64,000 nucleotides of DNA from Streptomyces sp. MRC013 (GTDB lineage: Bacteria; Actinomycetota; Actinomycetes; Streptomycetales; Streptomycetaceae). The stretch covers positions 1,550,001 to 1,614,000 of the forward strand of contig NZ_CP094264.1 of NCBI RefSeq assembly GCF_023614235.1, read 5' to 3'. Positions 55,337 through 62,950 of this stretch are shown in pieces. The position numbers and the translations under genes were made by a program. The first letter of the stretch is position 1. Every line of letters begins with the position of its first letter. The notes under the pieces are model-generated. The model searched no databases, was not told the origin of the DNA, and worked only from the letters and a program-made list of their open reading frames with translations.

Positions 55337-56352
55337 GCGCGGATCGCGATTCCGTGGGTGCGGTCGTCGGTGAGGATCTCCATCAGGGCCCGGTTGCCCG
55401 CGCGCAGCCGGTCGGTGCGACCGGTGATCTTGTTGGTGATCTGCACCTCGCAGGCGGCGATCTTGGTGTTGAGGCAGTGTTTGATGCCGCCCGGCGGGTT
55501 GTAGTAGTTCAGCCCGACGAACTGCTCCGGCCGGGCGGTGAAACGGCCGCGGACGTCGACGGTGTCGTCGCCGCTGGCGAAGTTCCAGTAGAAGTAGCCG
55601 AAGTCGGCCCTGGCGGTGAGCGCCTGGCGCAGTGACACCAGGGAGTACTCCCGTTCCCGGTGGCGCAGGACCAGGAAGGTCACCATGGGAGTGGTGACCG
55701 GACCGGCGATGCGGGTGCGCCCGGTGACGATCTCCAGGAAGCCGTCGGGTTCCTCGTCGAAGCCGGCGACCTGGCCGAAGGCGTAGTAGTCGGTGTGCCT
55801 ACTGCCCCAGTTGTGGCACTGGCTGCCGGTCCAGCCGTCGATGTCGACGGTCCGGCCGTCCACGGTGAGGGTGCCGTCGTACACCGCGAGCGGCACGCCG
55901 ACCAGGTTCTTCGCCTTGGGGAAGCCACCCGTGTACATCTTCGGGGGCAGCAGCAGGAGCGGCGGCTCGTCGCCCTTGTACGTCAGGTCCCAGGCGATCC
56001 GGCCGTTGGTGCCGACCGCCTCGCCGCGCAGGGCGCCCGGTTCGAGCACCCGGTCGCCCACACGGGCGCTGAAGGTGTCCCGGTCGAAGGCGCACTCGGC
56101 GATCGGGTACTCCTCCTTGGCGACGACGTGCTCCCCGGTGACGCCGTCGAAGTAGATCGCCCACAGTTCGCCGATGGCCGCTTCGGGCATGCCGGTCGGG
56201 CTGAAGATGGTGTAGCGGATCCAGAACGCCCGCGGCTCCGTCGGGTGGTTGCCGCGCTGGTAGAAGCTTTCGTAGTGTCCTTCGCGCTGCCCCGGCCGGT
56301 AGTACGTCCGGTTGAGGGTCAGCGCGTCGGCGGTGGTGTAGTCGGTGTGCAT
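55333..56352 (-). CDS. CrtC/AttH-like lipocalin-fold protein (candidate cyclase or hydratase)
   Basis: 339 residues from the ATG at 56352. Two beta-barrel halves of the AttH/CrtC type: HYESFYQRGNHPTEPRAFWI RYTIFSP, ELWAIYFDGVTGEHVVAKEE, IAWDLTYKGDEPPLLLLPPK MYTGGFP, the family signature QCHNWGSRHTDYYAFGQVAG (cf. 'HnWG..ha..y.w.q'), and LEIVTGRTRIAGPVTTPMVT. Relatives include carotenoid 1,2-hydratase, AttH and the fungal decalin-forming lipocalin-like cyclases. In a cluster with a ketosynthase, P450 and methyltransferase, a cyclisation role is plausible but unproven. Confidence 0.78.
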   Translation of the reverse strand: MHTDYTTADALTLNRTYYRPGQREGHYESFYQRGNHPTEPRAFWIRYTIFSPTGMPEAAIGELWAIYFDGVTGEHVVAKEEYPIAECAFDRDTFSARVGDRVLEPGALRGEAVGTNGRIAWDLTYKGDEPPLLLLPPKMYTGGFPKAKNLVGVPLAVYDGTLTVDGRTVDIDGWTGSQCHNWGSRHTDYYAFGQVAGFDEEPDGFLEIVTGRTRIAGPVTTPMVTFLVLRHREREYSLVSLRQALTARADFGYFYWNFASGDDTVDVRGRFTARPEQFVGLNYYNPPGGIKHCLNTKIAACEVQITNKITGRTDRLRAGNRALMEILTDDRTHGIAIRA

Positions 56353-56424
56353 CGGAATCCGTGTCTCCTCCGGTCTGCCGGTGCGCCGCACGCGTGCACG
56401 GCAGACGTGCTGTCGATCCGCCTG

Positions 56425-57854
56425 TCAGTCCGCCGGGGCGCCCGCGGCCGCCGGTGCGCCCGTGCCGGGGACGGCGTGGCGGCGCTCATGCAGCGTCATG
56501 ACCATCCCGTACTTCGGCCGCAGGGTGATGGTCGCGTGATTCACCACCCGATGGGACGGGACATGCCGGAAGTCGTACCGCCGGATGAGTGTGGCCAGCA
56601 GCAGGTGCGCCTCCATCAGCGCGAAGTGCTTGCCGATACAGAGGTGGGGACCGGCGCCGAAGGGCATGTGCGCGAAGCGGTGGCGGCCCTTCCGCTCCGC
56701 CGCGGCGAAGTGGTCGGGCTCGAAGCGCTCGGGGTCGGCCCAGTGGCGCGGGTGCCGGTGGATGTTGAACAGGTTGACCAGGACCCGGGAGCCCTTCGGC
56801 ACGTGATGGCCGCCGAGCACGGTGTCCCTGAGCGTCAGCCGGGGCACGATCGGCGCCGACGGGTACAGCCGCAGCGCCTCCTCGAAGATCTGCAGCAGGT
56901 ACGGCATCCGGCGCAGATCCTCCACGGTGGGCATCCGGTCCCCCAGCTCCCGGTCCACCTCCTCCTGCGCACGGCGCAGCACCTCCCGGTGCTGGGAGAG
57001 CAGGTAGAAGGCCCAGCTGAGCGTGACGGCGGTGGTCTCGTGGCCGGCCGCGAAGGTGGTGACGATCTCGTCGCGCAGCTCCCGGTCGTCCATGCCCTCC
57101 CCGGTCTCCTCGTCCCGGGCGGCGAGCAGCATGTCGAGCAGGTCCTTGGCGCCGCCCTCGGGCGTCCCCGCGGCCCGGCGCTCCTCGATGAGGCCGTACA
57201 TCATCTCGTCGAGGCCCTCCATCACCTGGTGGAAACGGCGGTTGCGGGGGTCGGCCAGGTGGTGGGCGGGCTGAACGGGTTCTGCAGCCGGTCGAAGGCG
57301 TAGTTCACCGCCACGTCCACGGCTTCGGGGCTGAGCTTGTCCCGGGTGCGGGTGACATCGGTACTGAACATGCAGCGGCTGACGATGTCCAGGGTGACCC
57401 GCATCATCTCGCCATGCACGTCCACCTCGGCGCCGGAGGCGTAGAGGCGCTCCATGTGGGCGAGCTGGTCGACCGTGGAGTCCACCATGGCGCGGAACAT
57501 CCCCGAGAGCGCCTGCTTGGAGTAGATCGGCTGCATCATGCGCCGGTTGCGCATCCAGCTCTCGTGGTCGTCGCTGGTGAGCAGCCCCTCCCCGAGGATG
57601 AGCCGGAGCGGGTTGTCCGGGCCCAGTTTCCCGTACGTGGCGCTGTCGGTGAGCACGTCGCCGGCCAGCTCGGGGCTGGAGACGCCGTGCACCACGACCG
57701 GGCCCAGCCGGTAGCGGACGAGGTCGCCGTGGGCCTGCCATCCCAGGCGCATCGCGTCGAGGATGTCCCTGCGGAAGTCCACGACGCTGCCCAGTACCGG
57801 CAGGCCGCCGGCCTCCGGCGCGGGTCCGTCGTGCTGCCGCCCCACCGCCGTCAC
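56425..57854 (-). pseudogene. Cytochrome P450, frameshifted (probable sequence error)
   Basis: Full-length gene would give ~475 residues. The N-terminal part reads from the GTG at 57854 (overlapping the methyltransferase stop, GTGA): PVLGSVVDFRRDILDAMRLG, LILGEGLLTSDDHESWMRNR RMMQPIYSK (C-helix 'W..rR'), VDVAVNYAFDRLQNPFSPP. The rest is in the next frame: HHLADPRNRRFHQVMEGLDE, I-helix FAAGHETTAVTLSW, K-helix FEEALRLYP (ExxR), HWADPERFEPDHF and heme loop FGAGPHLCIGKHFALMEAHL. One missing base near the GGG at 57264-57266 separates the halves. Sequence style resembles bacterial CYP102/CYP110-like fatty-acyl or terpene oxidases; substrate unknown. Confidence 0.85.
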
Positions 57855-58534
57855 TTCTGGCCCAGGGCGCACACCCAGCCGAGCGAACGGCGCGGCTCGG
57901 CGACGAACCGGACGTTCCGGAAGCCGGCCTCGGCCAGCATCCCGGTCAGTTCGGCACCGGACAGGATGTGCAGCCCGTCCCGCTCCGAGCGCTCGGTGAA
58001 CTGCCGCCCGAAGAAGCGCTGTACCAGCGAGGGGTCGTCCGCCGCCGCCTCCCTGCTCATCTCCAGGGTGATCGCCACCTGCCCGCCCGGCCGGAGCACA
58101 CGGTGTGCCTCGGCGAGCCCGCGCATCGGATCCGGCCAGAAGTAGAAGGTCTCGATCGCGCTCACGTGGTCGAAACCGGCGTCGTCGTAGGGCAGGGCGG
58201 CCGAGTCGCCGTGCCGGACCTCCACCCGCCCGCGGGCGATGGCGTCGGCGTTGCGGCGAACGGCCTGGCTCACCATGTCCATCGAGTAGTCGACGCCCGC
58301 GACGAAGCCCTGCGGCGTCCGCTCGGAAAGCAGCTTGACCGCCATCCCGCCGCCGCACCCCACGTCCAGAACGCGCTGGGAGCGGCGCACCTCCATGTGT
58401 TCGATCGTCCACACCGTCAACGAGCGGTGCTGGAGCGTCATCAGGTGGCCGACGAGTCGCCCGGCCGTGCCGTCGGGCTTCCGGAAGTTCGTCTCGACCA
58501 CTTCCAGGGGTTTCTTGAGCAGCGTGCCGATCAT
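57851..58534 (-). CDS. Class I SAM-dependent methyltransferase
   Basis: 227 residues from the ATG at 58534 (SD AAGGGAA). Motif I VLDVGCGGGMAVKLLSERTP, the acidic SAM-ribose strand AGVDYSMDMVSQAV, VEVRHGDSAALPYDDAGFDH, motif-III-like LAEAHRVLRPGGQVAITLEM. N-terminal helices (KKPLEVVETNFRKPDGTAGR) resemble Ubie/MycE-type small-molecule O- or C-methyltransferases. First gene of the distal part of the cluster; its stop overlaps the P450 start. Confidence 0.92.
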   Translation of the reverse strand: MIGTLLKKPLEVVETNFRKPDGTAGRLVGHLMTLQHRSLTVWTIEHMEVRRSQRVLDVGCGGGMAVKLLSERTPQGFVAGVDYSMDMVSQAVRRNADAIARGRVEVRHGDSAALPYDDAGFDHVSAIETFYFWPDPMRGLAEAHRVLRPGGQVAITLEMSREAAADDPSLVQRFFGRQFTERSERDGLHILSGAELTGMLAEAGFRNVRFVAEPRRSLGWVCALGQK

Positions 58535-58686
58535 CCGGCTTTCCCTTCGCGGACTTGCGGGTGGGGAGACATTCCCGGCCGGCGGCGCGAGAGAGCCGCC
58601 GGATCCCGGCCGGGTCCCGGCCACGGTGGCGGTGGCAGCCGGAGGTCGTCGGCTCGGGGGCCGTGGGCCGGGCCGTGGTGCGTTGC

Positions 58687-58733
58687 GGCCCTCCGGGGAA
58701 GCGGACCGCGGGGGTCCGCTTCCCCGGAGGGCC
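58687..58733 (-). terminator. 20-bp-stem hairpin after the tRNA-like gene
   Basis: Perfect 20-base arms (58687-58706 and 58714-58733) with a seven-base loop, starting five bases after the tRNA-like 3' end on the minus strand. This gives the tRNA-like gene its own transcript and insulates the methyltransferase unit. Confidence 0.8.
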
Positions 58734-58737
58734 GATG

Positions 58738-58823
58738 CGGAGAGGGCAGGATTCGAACCTGCGAGGGCTTGCACCCGATCCGGATCGCCCGGAACCCCGT
58801 TGGGCCGCTTCGGGTACCTCTCC
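58738..58823 (-). tRNA. Class II tRNA-Ser-like gene, anticodon loop aberrant (CGA if standard)
   Basis: 86 nt including discriminator G. Acceptor stem GGAGAGG/CCTCTCC is perfect (7 bp). T arm GCAGG-TTCGAAT-CCTGC is perfect with a canonical loop. The D arm has CCC/GGG and the GG pair. A long variable arm (GGGT-GCAA-GCCC) marks class II (Ser/Leu/Tyr), and acceptor plus discriminator fit Ser. The anticodon arm is odd: TTCCG/CGGAT with a U-U mismatch and loop GGCGATC, so CGA sits in the anticodon position but invariant U33 is G and A37 is U. CCA is not encoded. It is either a diverged or decayed tRNA-Ser or a tRNA used outside normal translation. Confidence 0.65.
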
Positions 58824-59019
58824 TTGCGGCAGGGCCGGAAGACGCGCGTCCTTTTTGCCGGTGTCCATGATTCTGCCGCCCCCTCCTGACATTCCGCTGA
58901 GACGGTTCTGAGACGTGGGGTTCACCGGTGTTCAAGAGGCGATCCCTGAGAGGATTCCCCCCGGGAGGGACGGTCTCCGGCGCATGCCGCCCGGAGGCCT
59001 CGGCGAGCGGAGAGACCTT

Positions 59020-59760
59020 GTGCCCGAATCACCCGTTCAGGCCGTGGACGAGAAGAACGATTCCCGCTGCCTGCACGACGGCGAGGCGCGGCGGGTCCTG
59101 GCCGGAGCGCGCTGGCGCCGGATGGTGGCGATCGGCGAGGGCAGGGCGGACCGGCGCGCGGAACCGGTCGAAGGTTACGGCAGCGCGTGCTGGCCCGAAC
59201 GGGTCGCGGACGCCCTGCGGGAGGGGGAACCGGCGGTGGCCTGCCTGAACCTGCTGAGCGGGCGGGTGCGGCAGGCCGCCGACATCCGTTCCCGGCAGCT
59301 TCCCGAAGCGTTGGCTTTCGGCGGGGACCTGGCGGTGGTCCAGCTGATGGGCCGCGAGCTGCTGCGCCCGGGCTTCGACGCCGGCGCCTTCCGAACGGAA
59401 CTCGTCCGGATCATCGTCCCGCTGCGCGAACGCGGTTACGACGTGCTGCTGGTGGACCCCTTCGATCTGACGCGATCGCCCGGGGCACGGCAGCCGGGCG
59501 ACGAGGTGGTACGGGCTCGGCAGCGCGCCCGGGTCAAGCATTCCCGGACCCTGGCGCTGCGGCACGGGGCGTTCCATGTGGACCTGTCGTCCAGCGGCCC
59601 GGTGGGTGACGCCGGGATGTGGGACGGTACCGGGACGGCGCTGAACAGCCGTGGCCACGCCGTGACGGCCGCGGCGGTGGTGCGGGGACTCGGCCGGCAC
59701 ATCCGTCCCCCGGGCCCCGCCCCGCACCCTCCGCCGGCCGGCAAGGCGGCACGGCGCTGA
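59020..59760 (+). CDS. SGNH/GDSL-hydrolase-like protein lacking the catalytic Ser
   Basis: About 246 residues from the GTG at 59020 (an upstream GTG at 58915 is possible). The SGNH layout is visible: block I MVAIGEGRADRRAEPVEGYG SACWPERVADAL (normally GDS), block II-III region CLNLLSGRVRQAADIRSRQL and VQLMGRELLRPGFD (normally GxND), then DVLLVDPFDLTRSPGA and block V NSRGHAVTAAAVV, where the His remains. The nucleophile position is Glu-Gly, so hydrolysis is unlikely. It is the only plus-strand gene inside the cluster and convergent with the SRPBCC gene. Confidence 0.75.
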   Translation: MPESPVQAVDEKNDSRCLHDGEARRVLAGARWRRMVAIGEGRADRRAEPVEGYGSACWPERVADALREGEPAVACLNLLSGRVRQAADIRSRQLPEALAFGGDLAVVQLMGRELLRPGFDAGAFRTELVRIIVPLRERGYDVLLVDPFDLTRSPGARQPGDEVVRARQRARVKHSRTLALRHGAFHVDLSSSGPVGDAGMWDGTGTALNSRGHAVTAAAVVRGLGRHIRPPGPAPHPPPAGKAARR

Positions 59761-59858
59761 GAGAGGGGGCGCGGGGCCCGGCCGGCCTCACGACGCGGTG
59801 GTCGGACGCGCCGGCGATCCACGTCCTGCCGTGTGGTCACGGCACTCCGCGACGCGGC

Positions 59859-60347
59859 TCAGCTCTCCAGCACCCGCTTGAGTCGCCCCAGGGTGGCGCG
59901 CATCCCGGCCAGGTTGGCGAGATGGCGCCGATCGGGACGGGTACCGGTGAAAATCCGGCCGAGCAGTTCGGCGAACCCGCCGCGCCGGCCGGTGCGCAGG
60001 TCCTGCCAGTACTCGGTCACCCGGGTCCCGTCCTCCTCCGGCGCGAACCGGTAGCCCCACAGGGCGACCGGGAGCCCGAAGGTGCTGACCCGGAAGGCGA
60101 AGACGGCACCCGGTTCCGCGCTGATGACCCGGCAGCCGGTGAACCACACGAACGGCCCCTTGCGATTGAACCCGATGAACCGGGCACCGACCGGGGCGGG
60201 GCCGTGCGGCACCCCGCGCACCGCCACGCACTCCGGGCTCCAGCGCCCCATCGACCGCACGTCCGCCACAGCGGCGTACACCCGCTCGGGCGCGGCCTTG
60301 ACGAAGACGCTCTCCTCGATCTCCCAGCGGCGTTCCACCGGAATCAT
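59859..60347 (-). CDS. SRPBCC family protein, paralogue 2
   Basis: 162 residues. EIEESVFVKAAPERVYAAVA DVRSMGRWSPECVAVRG, the pocket loop VGARFIGFNRKGPFVWFTGC, FAFRVSTFGLPVALWGYRF, RVTEYWQDLRTGRRGGFAEL and a C-terminal helix. Nearly every block has its equivalent in the gene at 52439 (WSPEC, GARF.G.NR, FAF.VS.FG.P...W.YRF), so the two arose by duplication. Ligand binding or cyclisation of an acyl intermediate is the likely role. It lies 42 bases after the ketosynthase. Confidence 0.88.
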   Translation of the reverse strand: MIPVERRWEIEESVFVKAAPERVYAAVADVRSMGRWSPECVAVRGVPHGPAPVGARFIGFNRKGPFVWFTGCRVISAEPGAVFAFRVSTFGLPVALWGYRFAPEEDGTRVTEYWQDLRTGRRGGFAELLGRIFTGTRPDRRHLANLAGMRATLGRLKRVLES

Positions 60348-60389
60348 CGGCTTCCTCCAGGACCGCGCGGCAGATATGTCATGCGCTCA

Positions 60390-61639
60390 TCAGGCTCGGG
60401 TGAGCAACAGTACTGCGTTCTGGCCCCCGAAGCCGAAGGAGTTGCTGACGACCACCTCGACCGGCGTCGCACGGCCCTCCTTGGCCACCACGTCCAGCTC
60501 GATCTCCGGATCCGGACTCTCCAGGTTGGCGGTCGGCGGGACGAACGAATCCGCCAGTGTCAGCGCGGCCACCGCCGCCTCGATCGCTCCGGCGGCGGCG
60601 AGCGAGTGCCCCGTCACGCCCTTGACCGAGGTGACCGCCGGCCGATCACCGAGGACGTTGCGGATCAGCCGGGCCTCGGTCGCATCGTTGATCAGGGTCG
60701 AGGTGCCGTGCGCGTTGACGTGGTCCACCTCGTCCGGGCCGACGCCGGCGTCCCGGAGCGCCGCTCGCAGCGCGAGCGCGGCGCCCGTGCACTCCGGGTC
60801 CGGCGCCGTCGGGTGGTAGGCGTCGGCGGAGGCACCGTAGCCGCTGACCATCGCGCGGATCCGGGCCCCCCGTGCCCGGGCGTCCCCGGCCCGCTCCAGC
60901 ACCAGCACGGCGGCACCCTCGGCGACGACGAAGCCGTCCCGGTCCGCGTCGAAGGGACGGGAGGTGCCGCGGACGTCGTCGTTCCGGCGGGACAGCGCGC
61001 CCATCTGGCTGAAGCCGGTGACCAGCGAGGGAGTCAGAGGCGCCTCCGTACCCCCGGTGATCACCACATCGCAGGTCCCCGAGCGCAGCAGCTCACGGGC
61101 GGTGCCGATGGCGGTCGTGCCCGAGGCGCACGCCGTCGCCGTCACCAGTGACGGGCCGCGGGCGCCGAACTCCATCGACACGTACCCGGCGGCCATGTTG
61201 GCCGACAGCATCGGTATGAGCCGGGGGAGACCCGGCGCGGCCCCGAGTCGAGGAGCCTGCGATGCTGCGTCTCCCAGGTCGCGGCGCCGCCGATCCCGTT
61301 GCCGAGCACCACGCCGACACGGGCGCCGTCCCAGGTCTGCGGATCCAGGCCCGAGTCGGCCACCGCCTCCACGGCGGCGGCCAGCACCAGCTGGCTGGAG
61401 CGGTCGAACTGCCCGGCCCGGCGCCGGCCGAGCACCGCCACCGGGTCGAAGCCGGGCACCTGGCAGGCGAAGTCGGTCGTGATGCCCTCGAGCTCCGGCA
61501 TCCTGGCGGCCTCCGTGCCGGCACCCTCCCGGATGCGCTCCCAGGACGCGGCGGTCCCGGTCCCGGCCGGGGTCATCATGCCGAGTCCGGTGACGGCCGC
61601 GTCGAACCGCTCGTGCTCGCCGCTCCGGCCGCCGCCCAT
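60390..61639 (-). pseudogene. Beta-ketoacyl-ACP synthase (FabF/KS type), frameshifted (probable sequence error)
   Basis: Would encode ~416 residues. The N-terminal part from the ATG at 61639 (shares a base with the ACP stop, TGATG): AAVTGLGMMTPAGTGTAASW, PVAVLGRRRAGQFDRSSQLV LAAAVEA, VLGNGIGGAATWETQH. After VSP the frame changes. One extra base in the five-G run 61223-61227 restores RLIPMLSANMAAGYVSMEFG and the rest. Catalytic Cys in TATACASGTTAIGTA, His in NAHGTSTLINDATE, second His in GVTGHSLAAAGAIEA, and the NSFGFGGQNAVLLL ending: the complete Cys-His-His triad. No chain-length-factor partner is visible in the window. Confidence 0.87.
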
Positions 61640-61878
61640 CAGGCGGCTACCGACTTCTGCTCGATGACCCGGGCCGCCTGGGCCAGCGTGGAGTCGGGGC
61701 CGACCTCGTCGTTGGTCAGTGCGACACCGAACTCCTCCTCGGCGGCGACGGTGAGTTCGACCAGGGCGAGCGAGTCCATCTCCAGATGTCCGAACGTGTC
61801 GTCCGGGTTCAGTTCGTCGGCCTCCAGCCCGAAGCCCTCGGTCAGCAGCTTGACGAGACGGTCGTAGACGTTGCTCAT
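61639..61878 (-). CDS. Acyl carrier protein
   Basis: 79 residues. The phosphopantetheine Ser is in LEMDSLALVELTVAAEEEFG (DSL motif, residue ~36). Acidic helix II and TLAQAARVIEQKS at helix IV are standard. ATG start with SD AAGGAG upstream. It couples directly to the ketosynthase (stop and start share a base), so the pair is the elongation core of this pathway. Confidence 0.93.
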   Translation of the reverse strand: MSNVYDRLVKLLTEGFGLEADELNPDDTFGHLEMDSLALVELTVAAEEEFGVALTNDEVGPDSTLAQAARVIEQKSVAA

Positions 61879-61946
61879 GACGGGCTCCTTGATGTCGGTG
61901 GCCGGTCCGCGCGGACCGATGGGGATTCTCGGAGGGGGCCGCGTGG

Positions 61947-62438
61947 TCAGCGGTGGGCCGGCACGCCGGTCGCCTCGGCGGGAGACGGCTCCACGCCCGC
62001 TGCCTCATAGCGCTCCCGGAAGGCGGTGTACGCCGGATGGGGCTCGGGTTCGAAGCGCAGCGCGAACGGCTTCAGGAAATTACCGAAGAGGGCACGGTCC
62101 CCGAAGAGGTGGATCGGAATGGCCAGCAGCGCCCACTCCGCTCCGAAGAGCCAGATCCAGGCGAGCACGACGAGCCCCTGGGTCACCAGGCTGTGCATCG
62201 CGTTGTAGAGGACGAAGTAGACCCTGGGTATCCGCTTGCCGGGGCTGCGGCGGTGCGCCAAGGCCCCGGGGAGGTAGCCAATCAGGTCGATGTAGACGAA
62301 CAGGCCGATCGCCGGAAGCCATCGGACCTCGTCGAGGTGGGTGAAGAAGAGGACGGTCGCCACCACCAGCCCGAGCCCGTACTCCAGACGGATCAGCCGG
62401 TAGGTGGTGGGCGTCTCGAAGAGGTTCTTGCCGTCCAT
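61947..62438 (-). CDS. Orphan polytopic membrane protein
   Basis: 163 residues from the ATG at 62438. About four membrane helices (YGLGLVVATVLFFTHL, LPAIGLFVYIDLIGYLPGAL, SLVTQGLVVLAWIWLFGAEW, ALLAIPIHLFGDRALFG). Repeated His and charged residues at membrane edges (ALAHRRSPGKRIPRVYFVLY NAMHSL; HLFGDRALFGNFLKPF). The tail ends FRERYEAAGVEPSPAE. I do not recognise a family. Its position between the ACP and an SRPBCC gene, with start-stop overlap on the SRPBCC side (TGATG), ties it to the pathway, perhaps as a membrane enzyme or docking protein. Confidence 0.75.
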   Translation of the reverse strand: MDGKNLFETPTTYRLIRLEYGLGLVVATVLFFTHLDEVRWLPAIGLFVYIDLIGYLPGALAHRRSPGKRIPRVYFVLYNAMHSLVTQGLVVLAWIWLFGAEWALLAIPIHLFGDRALFGNFLKPFALRFEPEPHPAYTAFRERYEAAGVEPSPAEATGVPAHR

Positions 62439-62950
62439 CAGCGGGGCCCGGGGGCGCTCGGGGAAGGGACGGCCGACTCCTGCACCGCCCTTGCCACCGC
62501 CTCGTCGTCCACCACGCCCACCGCTCCGGCGAAGAGGCCGAAGACGACCCGGGCGATGGTCTCCTTGAACACCCGCTGCGCCACGGGATCCAGGATGCCG
62601 GCCAGGCTGGGGATGCCGAAGTCGAAGTCGGCGGAGAAGAAGACGAGGCTGTCCGGCCCGTCGGCGGTGATCCGCCAACTGCCGGAGAACCGCTCGAAGT
62701 CACCGTCGACCTGCTCGAAGGAGATGACCAGGGCCTCCCGGTCGAAACGGTCGGCCTCGGTCCACCGCAGGATGCCGTTGCGGAAGTACACCTCCCAGTC
62801 GCTCGTCTCCTCGTCCCGGGAGATCTTGTGGACGGTCACGCTCCGGACCACGTCGGTGAAATCCGGGTAGCGGGCGAAGTCGTGGACCCGCTCGAACACG
62901 TCCTGGGGGCCGGCGCCGCGAATACGGAGGACTACGGATGCGTTACGCAT
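62438..62950 (-). CDS. SRPBCC (Coq10/RatA-like) protein
   Basis: 170 residues from the ATG at 62950. NASVVLRIRGAGPQDVFERV HDFARYPDFTDVVRSVTVHK matches the cyclase/COQ10 start (family 'v.d...yp.w...v..v.v'), then WEVYFRNGILRWTEADRFDR, ISFEQVDGDFERFSGSWRIT and VFFSADFDFGIPSLAGILDP VAQRVFKETI. This differs from the two WSPEC-type paralogues and resembles polyketide cyclase/dehydrase or quinone-binding proteins. The start overlaps the aminotransferase stop by eight bases. Confidence 0.88.
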   Translation of the reverse strand: MRNASVVLRIRGAGPQDVFERVHDFARYPDFTDVVRSVTVHKISRDEETSDWEVYFRNGILRWTEADRFDREALVISFEQVDGDFERFSGSWRITADGPDSLVFFSADFDFGIPSLAGILDPVAQRVFKETIARVVFGLFAGAVGVVDDEAVARAVQESAVPSPSAPGPR

